Shown here in pieces: positions 22,776 through 35,699 of a DNA stretch of 64,000 nt. The position numbers and the translations under genes were made by a program. Source of the DNA: Alisma plantago-aquatica (lineage: Eukaryota > Streptophyta > Magnoliopsida > Alismatales > Alismataceae). Position 1 is the first letter of the stretch; each line of letters starts with the position of its first letter. The stretch covers positions 243,216,558-243,280,557 of the forward strand of contig OY856409.1 of the NCBI GenBank assembly GCA_963693085.1, in the 5' to 3' direction. The notes under the pieces were generated by a model, which worked only from the letters and a program-made list of their open reading frames with translations, ran no database searches and was not told the DNA's origin.

Positions 22776-25050
22776 TTCTATATGGCCAACTAGGTCAACA
22801 TCAATTAATTGGTGAATTAAAATAATAAATTCCCAATTAGGGACTTAATCAATTATTTTATAGTTAACCCTATGTCATAGGTGATATATTTGAATATTAT
22901 ATTTACTTAGCTCCAATAACTCTTGATAAAACTTATCTAAGGGAAAAATCAATTTGATGTTAACTAAATTACAATTTGGGATGAAATGTTGAGTTAAGTA
23001 TCTAGATTTTGGTATGTTACAACACCCCACCCCTTAAAGAGGATTTCGTCCCTGAAATCTCTCAACTATAGTCTAACTTACTCAATTATACTTCCTAACC
23101 CAAGTACATATTTCCATGTAGGTTCAAGTTGTAGGAATTGATCACTAGGTAATTTACCTCACTAAGGTATGTCAGGATAGATGCATTGAGATAATTTTAA
23201 TACCTATATCAGTTATTCAAGTTACATTATTCTTTACTCAAAATGAAATTTTTTACCCACCTACCCTGATTAGGTGATAGCTATATTCACTTTGACGTTA
23301 CCAAGGGAAATTACCCAAGCATTCTAGGTAGTGACACTATTAATGGTGGTTAGTTCAAAGTTAAGTTCCACTCCTAATGATTAAATCATATAAAGCTCTC
23401 CCATTAGAAGGATAACTTTGTAACTTAGACAATCAACTAGAGGGGCAACAAAGGTGGACAAATTGGATCATAGCTATGTATTCAATTGAATTTCTTCTTC
23501 TTAAATCATATATCTCACTTATGCCTAGGATCGGGGGGTTGAACATGCAAGTCAAATATTTCTTCACTAACAAGCCTATATACTATTACAACTTCCGTAT
23601 AGTGGTGACTTGGTTCCAAAACCATCGATGAAACCTGAAAAAGTTTTTTTTTGTAGATATATCATAATAATGAAAATAAGTTTGACAATGAAAATTTGCG
23701 ATGGGAATCCAAAATGGTGCAAAAATCAATCTGAGAACCAAGTCAACCACTTTTTATCGCATATAAAATATACTATCACCTTAACATCATTTCATCTTCA
23801 CAAAAGAGGTTTCTCTACACATGTCATCAAGGAATACAACCGTCATATCCACATTCTAGGTCTGGAGGGATGAAAGTTTCTTCAAGTATGCAGTTAACTT
23901 CTACTAGGTCCTATTAGGCACAACCTTCATAATCCTACCATTCTCCTAATCATGACTTAGGTCATCATATCTGAAAACATCATTTATTTAAAAGACTGTC
24001 TAACCAAAATAAGAAGAGATTAGGGTTTCTACTTCACTAGTTGGTGTACTTCCATGGTGCCATTATAAGTCCATGTGAACTAGATAGTCAAACAACTCCT
24101 CATCTCACACACCAGGTAAACTAATTACACGACGGTGATGAGAGAGTGGTCAATTCTTTAAGGATCAACCCTAGATGTACCTACCTCACATAACCTCATA
24201 ATTGATGTACATTCAAAGTTTCATGAAAAAGAGTATCAACTATAGCTTCCAAACATGATCGTGCCTATATATATCCTCAAGGAAAATTAATATAGCACAA
24301 AGTTTTATTATATTATCTAACTACATGATCATTCCTTTATAGGACAAGGGAGATAATAAGCATTCCTACCTTATGAGTATGTACGGGAAGAAATCCCAAG
24401 GCTAGTTATTTAAAACCTATGTCTTCCTATTATAAACCCTCATTTATGAGATATCACAAGTTCAACTAGGATAGCATCCAACTCTTGGGTGGCAAGTGTT
24501 CAGCAAAACTATGTTGAGATAACTCCACATTGCAGGAAAGACTAGACTAACCTTAAAGGATCTAGTTCATATCATCACGTACTTATCATTTAACATATCA
24601 AAATCTAAAATCCATGCCAGTGTTCTAAGTTTCATGCATGCTCAGTTCACATAATGTGTATATGACAGAGATGCTAGAAAAAAAATAATAAGATTAATGA
24701 ATTGAACTAGGGTTACACATAATTATGGGAGTTCAAGTCAACCTCCTCTCTATAGTAGATGAAGCATCCTCTCCTAAGGAAAGAGGTTAGAGTCTACATC
24801 CTAGGTGAGTCAACCTTTATGTATAGGAAGATATACCTATAAAGATAGTGTAGGATTGATAAGGGTTTATCAAAAACTAGGTCATCCTCCTACTTAGTTT
24901 GGGATATACATACCACCAAATTGGATAGGGGTGTATCCCCAATTGGTAAAAAAAGAGTAAGGTTTAGGTATGACAACTACATCAAAATGGTCATCTACCT
25001 ACTAGGAACAATCTAGAATAACTTGAAATAGTTTAGTTACCGACTGCTAA
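22776..25050. other. Degenerate interior of element E, no recognisable gene
   Basis: No coding motif could be supported. A second purine-tract-like junction lies at 23016-23052: on the minus strand AAGGGGTGGGG is followed by TGTTGTAACATACC, which looks like the start of another Ty3 LTR. The piece 22800-23024 may therefore be a truncated LTR of a different element, and the interior a rearranged mosaic. Confidence 0.45.
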
Positions 25051-25063
25051 GGCTCTGATACCA
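25051..25063 (-). promoter_or_regulatory. Primer-binding site of element E (tRNA-iMet)
   Basis: Minus strand TGGTATCAGAGCC, three bases inside the 5' LTR end at 25067. Confidence 0.88.
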
Positions 25064-25066
25064 TTT

Positions 25067-25893
25067 TGTAAAGAGTGCAACCCAATAGAGGGCCCACTCA
25101 ATGGTAAAAAAAACATGAGCCATGAAATAATTAAGCAGCAGAAAACATTACTATTTACAAAGTTACAAAATATGGCCATGTACATAACAATTCTCACCAT
25201 AAGGGTGATACAAAGAATGGATACATTACATTTATATACACTTGATCCCATATGCAGAGGGCAACAAGGAGATCTCAATTTGTCCTTATGTCCACCAATT
25301 AGCTCACAATCATCCTCAATCTCTGTCATGTAGAACACCTACACCTGGGTGGAGGGGACACCCAGAATAATAGGAAAACAAGGTATGAATCAGAAAAAGT
25401 TGAGTATGTACGTTAAAAGACTAACTAGGGCATTTAAAAAGCAAAGTAAGATGTTCCCATCAAAAAGGGGGCCATTGAGGCTAGGTAAGTTTCAATGAGA
25501 GTTAGCAAGAGAAGGAATTTCCAAAAGAATGAGGCATATAAATAAACATGTGAAATAACACATCTTGCCATTAACCATTCGTAATATCACAACAATCATA
25601 ATAATTTCACATGTAGATATATTTGACTAAAGTAACTATAGTAGGGCCATGACACCACTGAGTCATTGGCCTAAGTAAAATGGGTGGAAAAGCACACCCT
25701 AGGCGGAAAAGCACGCCTCTGTATATATAAGGGTAGAAAAGCATACCTCGGGTAGAAAAGCATTCCCTAATGGTTACTCATAAGCGTCTAAGATAGTTAA
25801 ATTAGTTGAATTACCTAACATGCATAAATAGAGTGGCAAGATACATTATTCATTAGAGATATGTGTCACAATACAAGCACAACAACATGTGGG
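25067..25893 (-). repeat. 5' LTR of element E, part 1
   Basis: Matches 19310 onwards of the 3' LTR and is cut at 25893 by element B (target duplication GTGGG at 25889-25893). The rest continues at 56999. Confidence 0.92.
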
Positions 25894-27593
25894 TGATCGG
25901 CCTTTTTCTCACGTCCAGAAATGAACGCGGGACATAGGAAGGAATCACGCTTTAAGACATCAAGTGGCCGTATCGGGCCCCCGCAACTTTTATTACGGGG
26001 TCGAAGTAGATATATGGGGTCGAACATAGGGACGTGGTGACTTTTAGGACGCCACATATCTCGTTCGTTAGTCAGATAAGCCAAGATGATAGTCGATAAA
26101 AGTAAATGCTAGAACTAGTCTAGTAGGTTGTCACGATATAAAACAAAACAAAGAAAAGAAAACAAAACAAAACAGAGCTCGTGAGTCTACTAATCAGAGA
26201 AAGAGAGTTCCTGGCTATGTAACCACAAACGAGGCAGTCTATGCACTCATTCTCGGGCATAGATAACCTCGAACACCCAAGAAAGCATCTAGTATGCATA
26301 GTGGCATCTGTCTTGTGGGGTCGTCCCACTCGCTCTCGCGATGCGTGACTAGAACCATCAACAATATGTCAATGACCCTCTCTCCAGGAATGACATATCA
26401 ACACCTCAGAATACACTAAGTTCCCTCTCAGGTCTTAGGATATTCTAGGGTGTTAGGAACAGAATACCTTGGATCATCCTCCTCTCGGGTTCAGATCCAA
26501 ACCAGCGTCTCTTAGCTATTCCTACAACGGATCTCTCGATATAGGAAGAAACAACAGTTCAAGCGAGTAAGAGATCAACCAAACTAGCAATCATAACTTG
26601 GAAAGAGAAAATAGAACATGCAACATACTAGATCTGATATGAATCTACTTACTTAAGGCAAAAGTATATAAACATGCCCAGATCGGGCTACATAGCCAAG
26701 AAGGAGCTAACTAGCCATAGACAAGCATAGCTGGCAACGAACAAAGATGGATAAACATCGTTTGTACAAGAAACAAAGGAATACAGTAAAATGAAAGAGA
26801 AGAGGGAAGAGATATAGCCCGTAGAGGAGAGGTGGCTCTCGCTCCTCGGCCTCTGTGCAGGTCGGATCTCGGCCCTTGGGTCTTCTCTTTGTCCCGCTGG
26901 ACTCCTCGGCTCACTCTCTCTCTAGACCATATCAGGTGGCGGCCGTATCGGTCGGCGCAGCCGTATCGGTCCGCACAGCCGTATCGGTCGACGCAGCCGT
27001 ATCGGTCGGCGCAGCCGTATCGGTCGATGCAGCCGTATCGGTCGACGCAGTCGTATCGGTCGGTAGACTTTTGGGGAACTCGACACACTAGCTCCTTGGT
27101 CTAGGCACTAGCTCTTGTCGGGTCCTCCCTCCCGCTCCTCCCTCTTTGTAGGTTGGCAACTGCTATTTATATGCAGCGAGTTGATGGGAGTTGTAGCTTT
27201 TATTGGTCCACATGTCCGTCATCTGTGGCTTCAATCTTGAGGCATCAAGTGGCCGTATCGGGCGGCGGCCGTATCGAGCAGCGGCCGTATCGGTCGGCGG
27301 CCGTATCAGTCGGCACTGCCGTATCGGTCGGCGGGGCCGTATCGGTCGGCCCTATCGGTCAGCTGCTGGAATTCTTGTCTTTTCAGGTTCGGTACTTGAG
27401 AGTCCCAAAATTGGCTAGTTTTGGTGCCTGCAAGTCTAAAACAGGCTAATTATCTACATTATTGGCTATTTTCACTACATTATCTAATGTGGAGACAGAA
27501 AAAATAAAACATGAACAAAAGAGTGCAAGACTAAAGTGGCACAAAACTATAGATAAAATGCATAGAAAATATGCGCTAATTTGGGTGTTATCA
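25894..27593 (-). repeat. 3' LTR of element B
   Basis: Matches 55339-56993. A TATA-like CATATAAATA (minus strand, about 27164-27173) sits between two clusters of CCGTATCGGTCGGC repeats. It is longer than the 5' LTR mainly through extra 18-bp units. Confidence 0.92.
26938..27066. repeat. 18-bp tandem repeat GCCGTATCGGTCGRCGCA in LTR B
   Basis: About seven units of 18 bp with core CCGTATCGGTCG. Being a multiple of three, it reads as a DRYGC(A/V) hexapeptide repeat on the minus strand, but there is no other sign of coding. A second, less regular cluster lies at 27250-27362. The 5' LTR has fewer units (56376-56476) and a second cluster at 56655-56750. Confidence 0.92.
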
Positions 27594-27612
27594 ACTACCC
27601 CAAGCTTAAAAC
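27594..27612 (-). promoter_or_regulatory. Polypurine tract of element B
   Basis: Minus strand AAGCTTGGGGTAGT directly before TGATAACACCC, preceded by a CTTGAGGACAAGCAAG block. Confidence 0.8.
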
Positions 27613-28916
27613 TTGCTTGTCCTCAAGTAAGACTGTGCTCAAAGAACAAAAGATAACATCCAAATTAAGCGTGGCAATAAATGCTAAGGTTAAGAAATAT
27701 AGTTTAAAGCATCAATACTCTTGATCCATGTCATTTCAGAACAAACCCCCACCAAACAAGCATAATCCTGCCAAAGTAAGATCAAAGAATTTCCAGGCAA
27801 GATTAAGCGAATTCACTATAGCCTGCCAATACTCATGAGGGTTTGAATCATAATTATTTGATCATGAAAGAGTTGACACTTAGGTGATCACGGGGGTGAT
27901 GAGTAATGAGCCATCACCATGAATCCATGCATACCATTAAGGAATACCATGCCTCTCACTTAACCATGTCCTAAGAAATAAAGCAAAAAGACTCTAATGA
28001 CTTCTGAGGATCCCGATCTACGTTAGGTTGGTCCATGTAGCGAGCAACAGTCCCTGCAGTCCGAACCAATTGGTCCAAAGCAGTGAGATGAACTCCTCAT
28101 ACTACACCTGAACCAACCCTGCTACTGAGATGATCTCATAGGTCACCTAGGGGGTTCCTAGTGACTCTCTAATGAGCTTTTAGAGTGGTACTACCAGGCA
28201 CGACATATCCGCATTCATGAGCGCAGTCATACACCGGCTGGGCACCATCCTCAACTCTCCTAAAAGAGAAAACAAGCGCTCATTTATTGTTCACACTCAG
28301 GCTTTTATCATCTCATTCTATTTTTAGGCTTGGGTGAGAACTATATAGATATTTTGGGATTTTGTGGGCGACCAAGCCTCTTTTGTACATTTTTATATTT
28401 TTCATCTTTTTGACTCAATCTAATGTGAGAAGGCACGTAGTCTATCAAGGAGAAACATTTCATCTTGATCATAGCTCAAAGACTCATCATGATCCGCTTG
28501 ATACCTGTGTGAGAAGTAGTAATTATGATTCAAGAATCCTTAGAATAGAGGCAACCTTGTGAAATTCGCAACTAGGAGACTTTAATCATGATTTAGCTCA
28601 TTCCAACAGTCCTTTACCATGGATTTTCCATTCACAAAATAGATCAAAGGAATTTATCTTTAAGCTATGAAAAAGGGACACAACCTTAGATTTATTACCA
28701 AACTTAAGGAAAGAGTCAAAGAGCAAGTCAAGCAAGAGGTCAAGCAATTTTTAAGATAAAAATTGTGCATCTAGGCATACAATCAAGCATTTATCTATTA
28801 GATTCACACCATATAGCCATAATTGCAAAGCTAAAAAGCTAAAAATTTTGAAAATTTAAGACTAAATGCAGGAAATAGACATGCATGCAAGAAGGGTGAA
28901 GAGAAAAGAAGGGCGA
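27613..28916 (-). other. Non-coding 3' interior of element B
   Basis: About 1.3 kb without a supportable gene, between the insertion point of C (GGCGA at 28912-28916) and the purine tract. It corresponds in position to the non-coding 12406-13950 of element A. Confidence 0.7.
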
Positions 28917-30540
28917 TGTGGGCTCTGATCTCCAAACCACGATATAATCACGATTTTAAACTTAGCGGAAGCGATTCAATAAACAGCGGAAGACAAAAAT
29001 CGCGGGAAATTAAAACTTTTCGAGACAAGAGCTTGAATCCTTAAAAGCTTCTTTCATAACAAGAGATAAAGTGTTTACATCTCATGATAATTACTTCTTC
29101 AGTAATTATATACATCAAGATACAAAATCTCAAGAACTCATAACAAAAGACTCCAAGACCTGAGAGTACAGAGGACACATAGGACTGACTCTAACTACAC
29201 CACATGGCAGGCTAAATCTCCACCTAAGATTTACTGTTGCTCATGGTGCTGCTGCTGGTACTGATCACCTGTAGACCTGTTCCTCCACCCTCGACGTCCA
29301 CCTAAAAAGTTGAAGTCTACGGGGTGAGACAATTGTACATCGTTGTCCCAGCGAGAGTTATAACTCTCCGCCAGAAGATTTATTATAACATCAAAGAATA
29401 ACTTAAGCAGTAAAAGCTTACAAAGTATTCAATAGCAGGTACAGTTGTATACAAGAGCTCAACATATATCAAGCATGAAGAACATATGCACTATACAGTG
29501 TAACATCAATCAATTAGCTCGTAGTTACCTTTAACAGGTATACTACGCTGTAGATTATGTTTTTCAAACATTCTTATTATTATGCCCTGTGGAGATGAGG
29601 TTTACCACTCATAACCCAACCAATCACTGTTAAGTGCCTTAGTATCATACTAGGTCATTGAAAGAGCCGGATTCTCATGACCTTCACCTTCCTCAGTCAG
29701 TAAGAGGATCACTTGTAGGACATCTTGTGTCTCTACTATTATAGCTCACCAGGGTAATCTGATCCTTCGCTATTTTAGAGTTACAGTGGCGTTCTGTACT
29801 CTCTTCGTCATCAGGAGATTTCATATATATCTCCACTGATACGGATATCCATGTTTTCTTCGTCATCAGGAGGTTTCATGTTTACCTACTACTGATACGG
29901 TATGGAAAAGTAGTGAAGGGTTGACGGATTATACATCTACATCAAATTCCTACACTAGGATGTAAGGTTCTACACATCCATATACCCCACATACTCAACA
30001 GTATGTGATCCAGGAGTCCCCAAAGGAAAACCTGTTTCACCATCATTTGATCTCTGACAATGATGGATCTATGATCAGGGCTCTACATTTCACTTGATTA
30101 GTTAGGTACATTCAGTATTCTTTTACATCATACATTGTTCTTCAAACAATAATAGTAGCATAACAGTTATAAAAGTAGAATAATAAATGCAACAAACCTA
30201 ACTCACACCAATCATCATTTCTCAGTATACTCATCACAAGTCATCTCTAAAGCATGACTTTGATGGTACTCATGGCTCTCACAACCCATTAAATCATAGG
30301 ATGCCACTGACAAGACATCAAGATATTTTACTATTCATAAAGCTAACAACATGCTTTTAATGAATATAGTATCATCATCCATACCTGGATATGATCCCCT
30401 TTATATCAGAACCTGCATGGTTAATTCAACTAATAAAGGTAATTCAAAACAATGATTATACTTTCCACTCTTGTCATAAGAGCTAAATCCTTTGATTCTT
30501 ATCAAATAGAGTTTAATACTCATATAACATGTCATCACCT

Positions 30541-30780
30541 TTGAATTAGGGTTTACTATTCACATTACATGTCATTACCCTTGAATTAGGGTTTACTATT
30601 CACATTACATGTCATTACCCTTGAATTAGGGTTTACTATTCATATTACATGCCATTACCCTTGAATTAGGGCTTACTATTCACATTACATGTCATTACCC
30701 TTGAATTAGGGTTTACTATTCATATTACATGTCATTACCCTTGAATTAGGGTTTACTATTCACATTACATGGTGAATTGA
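30541..30780. repeat. 40-bp tandem repeat, 6 units, with telomere-like core
   Basis: TTGAATTAGGGTTTACTATT recurs at exact 40-bp spacing from 30541 to 30741. Each unit contains TTAGGGTTTA, which includes the plant telomere word TTAGGGTTT. The 5' LTR carries the same six units at 40589-40828. Confidence 0.95.
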
Positions 30781-31309
30781 ACTCATAACATCATTATGTA
30801 TGAGGAACATCATCATTGATGCTCTCTGATTAGCTTAAGATTCATCATATATCATAATTAGGGTTTCCATGATCTCACATAAGTGGATCATACCCTAATC
30901 ATGCACATTCATGTGTATTGAAGGTCCTTTACTTGAGTTTCCACCCTAAAAGGGTACTTTCTCTCTCTTAAGGTACTTTCTCTCTCTTAAGATACTTTAT
31001 CTCTCCTCATACTAGTAGATAGTGATAACACCACTCTATATCAGGTTGGGTTAAGTCCTCATGGGCTAACATAAGTCAAAACATCACTATCATGTGATTA
31101 GGGTTTGATTTGAACAAGGTATTACTCAACTGAACCCCTCAAGGGTATTTTGGTAATTCACCCAATTGATCACCATCATGGGTTAATTCATTAGTCACTT
31201 AATCCCTTAATATCCTAGGTTATCATTAGGGTTTAGATTAGAGTATCATTGAACCAATTACACCTTCAATTGATTAAGTGAAATCAACCTTTGAAAACCT
31301 CAAACGGTT

Positions 31310-32910
31310 TCAACCTTTAACCTCCAAACGGTTTGAGACCGTTTGGATGAGTTGACCGTTTGCTAGGGTTGACTACAAGACCGTGTGACCTTCAAGGTCA
31401 TTTTCCCAAACCGTGTGAGGGTGTAGACCGTTTAACATGTTTGACTTCAAGACCGAGAGGGCTTACGCGGTTTGAGACCGTTTGATGTCTCTCGATCTTG
31501 AGATCGTTTGAGTCCAAACGGTCTTGAGACCATTTGGCCCCAAACGGTCTTGAGACCGTGAGGCCTCACATGGTCTTGAGACCGTGTGACCTCAAACGGT
31601 CTTGATACCGTGAGGTCTCAAACAGTCTTGAGACCGAGTGACCTCAAACGGTCTTGAGACTGTTTGGTCCACTTGGTCTCAAAACGTTTGGACCTCCAAC
31701 ATGGTTCAATGGTTTCAATCGTTTATGATTATCAATGTTGAAGCCTCCAAATGGTCAAAGCCATGGTAACCACTTATAGATTGAGTTAATTAGGGTTATG
31801 ATTAACCAATTGGTCACTCAATTGACCCTTAATTGTTATCCAATTAGGGTTGAAGTTGGTTCAATTAAGGTCCATCAACGTTCAACCATCAACACTCAAC
31901 AATGTGAATCAACACAAGGTTGAACCCTTCAATTGAGCTCCAATTGGGCCCAAACTTGGCCCAAACGGTCTTGAGATCGTGTGGATGAACTCCACACGGT
32001 CTTGAGACCGTTTGCCCAAGATTTCATCAAAAACTAATGTGATTTGATAGGAGTTGAACCTTGATTGAGCCTCAAATCAGAATTTTGATTAATTCAATAA
32101 CCCATTGCAATTGGACCCTCAATTGATCAAATTACCTTAACCCTAGACCTCCAAACGGTCTTGGGTTGTCACCACACGGTCTTGAGACCGTTTGGATGAG
32201 TTCCAAACGGTCTTGAGACCGTTTGCCCATCCAACTTTTGTCTTCTAGTGTAAATTCTTCAAGGTTGGATCCATTGAGTTGATTATCATATTAATACTTA
32301 ATTGCAATGTAATTTGGTATCTTTGTACTTTCAATTGGTCAACTATACTTGACCCCAGACCTTCACACGGTCTTGGGTGATTACCCACACGGTCTTGAGA
32401 CTGTTTGGTTGATCCACAAACGGTCTTGAGACCGTTTGGGTCAATCAACCCAAAAACACTAAGTTATTCATTGAGATTTCAGTACTGATTTCAATTAGGG
32501 TTTGCCCTAGTAATCATCATTCAACTCTTAGCTCGTTTGGAATTAGTCCATAAAATTTGGTGAGTTGTTAATCAACATTATTTTGAACAGTAATATCATA
32601 CGGTAAATGCCTGGTCAACGTTCTTACACGGTCTTGAGACTGTTTGCCCAAAAAGGGGCGTTTTCAACAGATTGCAATTCAGAACTAAATTCAATTGATT
32701 TGTTGATTTAAAAAGGCTATATCTCTCGATTCCTTTGAAGTTAACTTATCATACTTTGTGGGTGATTAGCCTACATAATTATGAACATATTTCTTATACG
32801 GTCCACGCTCGGTCAACGCGGCTAAACAGTCTTGAAGACCGTTTTCCCTTACACGGTCTTGAGACCGTTTGCTCACCAAACAGTTTTGCAAACCGTGTGA
32901 GCACTTAGTG
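31310..32910. repeat. Palindrome array CGGTCT-TG-AGACCG in 3' LTR of C
   Basis: About 18 copies of a palindrome with 10-bp arms (CAAACGGTCT and AGACCGTTTG) around TG, plus many half-sites AAACGGTTTGAGACC and variants. Several copies are perfect, for example near 32203-32226 and 32409-32432; others have single substitutions, usually C to T or G to A. In element orientation the block is downstream of the TATA box, so it should be transcribed. Confidence 0.92.
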
Positions 32911-33428
32911 GAGACCGTTTGGTAAAGTGAAAAGTAGTGGATTAACTTTGGAAATAACGTCTTCATCTCCTAGCTCAAGAACAGCAAGGATTTCTCACGG
33001 ATTTGCTTGCAAAGTAGCAAAGGAAGGTAGAGAAGAAGAAGAACTATCATCTAAAAACATAAACAAGATGTATATAACAAAGCATGGGTTTAGAGTTATA
33101 AAACCCACCTAAAGCTTGCTACTTGAACTCCAAGCTTTTGAGCTCCAAGCTTTTAATGGCGTCCTTGAGCTTCCACAGGTCGGCCAATGTGATCCTTCCA
33201 AGGAAAGTCGAGAAGAGATGGCTACAAAGGTAGAGCTATGTGAGCTAGCCATCAATTTGACCTTGAATCCGAGTTCTAACCATGAACTTAAGCAAAAGGG
33301 AGGATTCAAACCTACCTTGCCCTCCTTGGTCGTCCTCCTGAGCTCCACAGCTCCTCTTTAGTCGGTTTGGGTAAATAGAACAGTGAAAGGAACTAAGGGA
33401 GGGTTTCCTTGCTTAGACAGGTGGAGAG

Positions 33429-33437
33429 TATTTATAC
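33429..33437 (-). promoter_or_regulatory. TATA box of LTR C
   Basis: Minus strand GTATAAATA about 690 bp into the LTR, followed by CTCTCCACC and a leader. The 5' LTR copy at 43476-43484 reads GTATATATA. Confidence 0.6.
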
Positions 33438-34128
33438 TTGGGGTGAGATTTTCAACATAAGCTCATAAGTTCTCCATATTTTCAACTAAGTCCCTCCATC
33501 CTTCTATGCTCGTCCCTTCATATTAATTCTAAGGACAATCCTTCTTCTAAGGTCAAGAAATGAGGGCAAAGAAGATCAACCTATTAGTTAAGCATACACA
33601 TAAAAGGCTATTGTACATACACCTTGATTATTCAAGCACAAAGGTGTTTTTCATTATATGATTATTCAATTGAAATGACCTTTCATCATTTCTTCTCTAA
33701 ATGACGACAAGAGTCTAAAAGATATTTTAGATGATGTATTTTACAAGTTGCACCCCTCAAATCGGGTAAATTGCACTTAACTCCAATTTAGGGTTTTCAA
33801 GCACAGGGATTGCTTCCACAGCTGCACCTTTGTTCCCAAGCTTGGGAAATCCCTCAAACCTTACCATCATCATTCTCATGATGTCACAACATCAGAGGAA
33901 CATCTCAACATGTGCAAATTGCAAGTTAACCCTTTTAACTGGGTAATTGGCACATAGGTCCCTGTATTACAAAACAATGCTACAACTTTATATAAAAAGG
34001 AGCAAAAACTGAAATATATATGTTTCTGAGAAACTTAATTACATGCCCTAAATTAATCACAAGGATTTAATTACATATTTAGGCAAAACACCTAGGGTTA
34101 ACTCATAACCCAGGTCAGGGATGTTACA

Positions 34129-34150
34129 AATTATCCACCCCTTACAAGGA
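34129..34150 (-). promoter_or_regulatory. Polypurine tract of element C
   Basis: Minus strand CCTTGTAAGGGGTGGATAATT directly before TGTAACATCCC at the start of the 3' LTR. Confidence 0.75.
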
Positions 34151-34177
34151 TTTCGTCCCCGAAATCGATAAAACATA

Positions 34178-35699
34178 CTAAGAGAAAAGGGCAGGATACT
34201 TCCTTCTCATCTCATCCTCTAGTTCCCAAGTGGCTTCTTCAACACCACGGTGATTCCAGAGGACTTTCACAAGACTTATATCTTTCTTCTTTAACTTTTT
34301 AATTCTATTATCAAGGATTGACACTGGTCCCTCCTCATAGGATATATCATCATTCAATTCTACCTCCATAGGTTGTAGAACTGACTCGGTGTCTGGGTGA
34401 CATTTCTTCAGCATAGAAATGTGAAATACAGGATGTAACCTCTGTAACTCTGGTGGCAGCTCTAGTCTATATGCTACCTTTCCAATCCGTTCAATGATTG
34501 GATAAGGCCCCATAAATCTAGGAGCTAACTTCCCTTTCCTTCTAAAACGAAGGACCCCTTTCCAAGGCGAGACTTTGAGATATACTCTGTCTCCAACCTG
34601 GAACTCTAAGGGTCTACGATGCTTGTCAGCATAAGATTTCTGCCTATCCTGTACAGTCTTAATCTTTTGTTGTATTACTTTAATCTTCTCTGTGGTCTGC
34701 TGCACAAGATCAGGACCTAACAACTGACGCTCACCAGTCTCAAACCAACACAAAGGTGATCTACAACGTCTACCATATAAGGCTTCATATGGTGCCATAT
34801 CAATACTATGCTGATAGCTATTGCTATAGGCAAACTCTATCAAGCTTAGGTGTAGATCCCAACTCCCGGTAAACTGGAGAACACATGCTCTCAACAGGTC
34901 TTCTAAGGTTTGTATAGTTCTTTCCGACTGTCCATCAGTCTGCGGATGAAAGGCCGTACTAAACCTTAGCTTGGTGCCTAAGGTTCTGTGTAACTGTTCC
35001 CAAAAATGACTTGTAAACTAAGGACCTCTGTCAGAAACTATTGTGACAGGAACTCCGTGCAAACGCACTATCTCTTGTACATACAACTGTGATAACCTTT
35101 CAGCAGAATAGGTTGTTTTGACAGGTAATAAGTGCGCTGTCTTTGTCAACCTATCAACAAATACCCAAATGGAATCATGTCCTTCGCTTATCCTGGGTAG
35201 GACAATAACAAAGTCCATGGTCACATGGTCCCACTTCCACTGTGGTATGGGTAAAAGTTGCATTGTTCCTGCAGGTTTCTGGTGTTCAGCTTTAACTTGC
35301 TGACACACAGGACACCTCAGAACAAATTCTGCAACATCCTTCTTCATTCCAGGCCACTAATACAGATCTTTCAAATTACAATACATCTTGGTGCTCCCTG
35401 GATGCATATCGTACATGGAAGAATGAGCTTCTTCCAGGACTAACTTCCTCAAGTTATCCACATCCGGCACTATCATCCTTCCATTATAACAGGCTACTTG
35501 GTCATCTGAGTCATGGAAACCATCTCGCTTCTCATTTCCATACTCAAATCTAATCTGCTGAACTGCAACATCATCTAGCTGTGCTTCCTTAATTTGCTCT
35601 CTTAGGGTAGGTTTAATATGCATCTCAGCCAACAATCCGGCTAATAATGACACCTTCAACTGTACATTGTCTTGCCTTAAAGAGATAAACATATCTCTC
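34178..35699 (-). pseudogene. Integrase with chromodomain-type tail of element C (end of gag-pol frame)
   Basis: In the same frame as the upstream pol. The zinc region shows an N-terminal His pair near [14 protein letters not shown] and CPVCQQ. The core has [12 protein letters not shown] (first Asp), IVSDRGP (second Asp) and HPQTDGQSERTIQTLED (Glu). The GPF/Y-type module (KLAPRFMGPYPIIERIGKVAYRL) is followed by VFHISMLKKC and a C-terminal tail ending VKVLWNHRGVEEATWELEDEMRRKYP, the degenerate chromodomain of Tekay/Del elements, thought to steer integration to heterochromatin. Two stops break it: TAG after KDLY (TGG to TAG type) and TAG after SDRGP (CAG to TAG type). Otherwise it looks complete. 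Confidence 0.93.

Larger units (their letters stand above)
28917..34128 (-). repeat. 3' LTR of element C (5212 bp)
   Basis: Unusually long LTR for a plant chromovirus. In element orientation it has about 690 bp before a TATA box (33429-33437), a palindrome-rich block (31310-32910), a 40-bp tandem array (30541-30780) and a final 1.6 kb. It contains the intact target of element D near 34069-34086 (ACATATTTAGGC). Short frames that appear in it are not supported as genes. Confidence 0.95.

Noticed and set aside
26711..27088. 125-aa minus-strand frame with a DRYGC hexapeptide repeat
   Set aside because: It is an 18-bp tandem repeat inside LTR B; frames on the other strand are equally open, and the second LTR does not keep the same frame.
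31310..32910. Regularly recurring short palindromes resembling a CRISPR array
   Set aside because: Spacing is irregular, spacers are not of constant length, and the block lies in a plant LTR and is duplicated in the other LTR.
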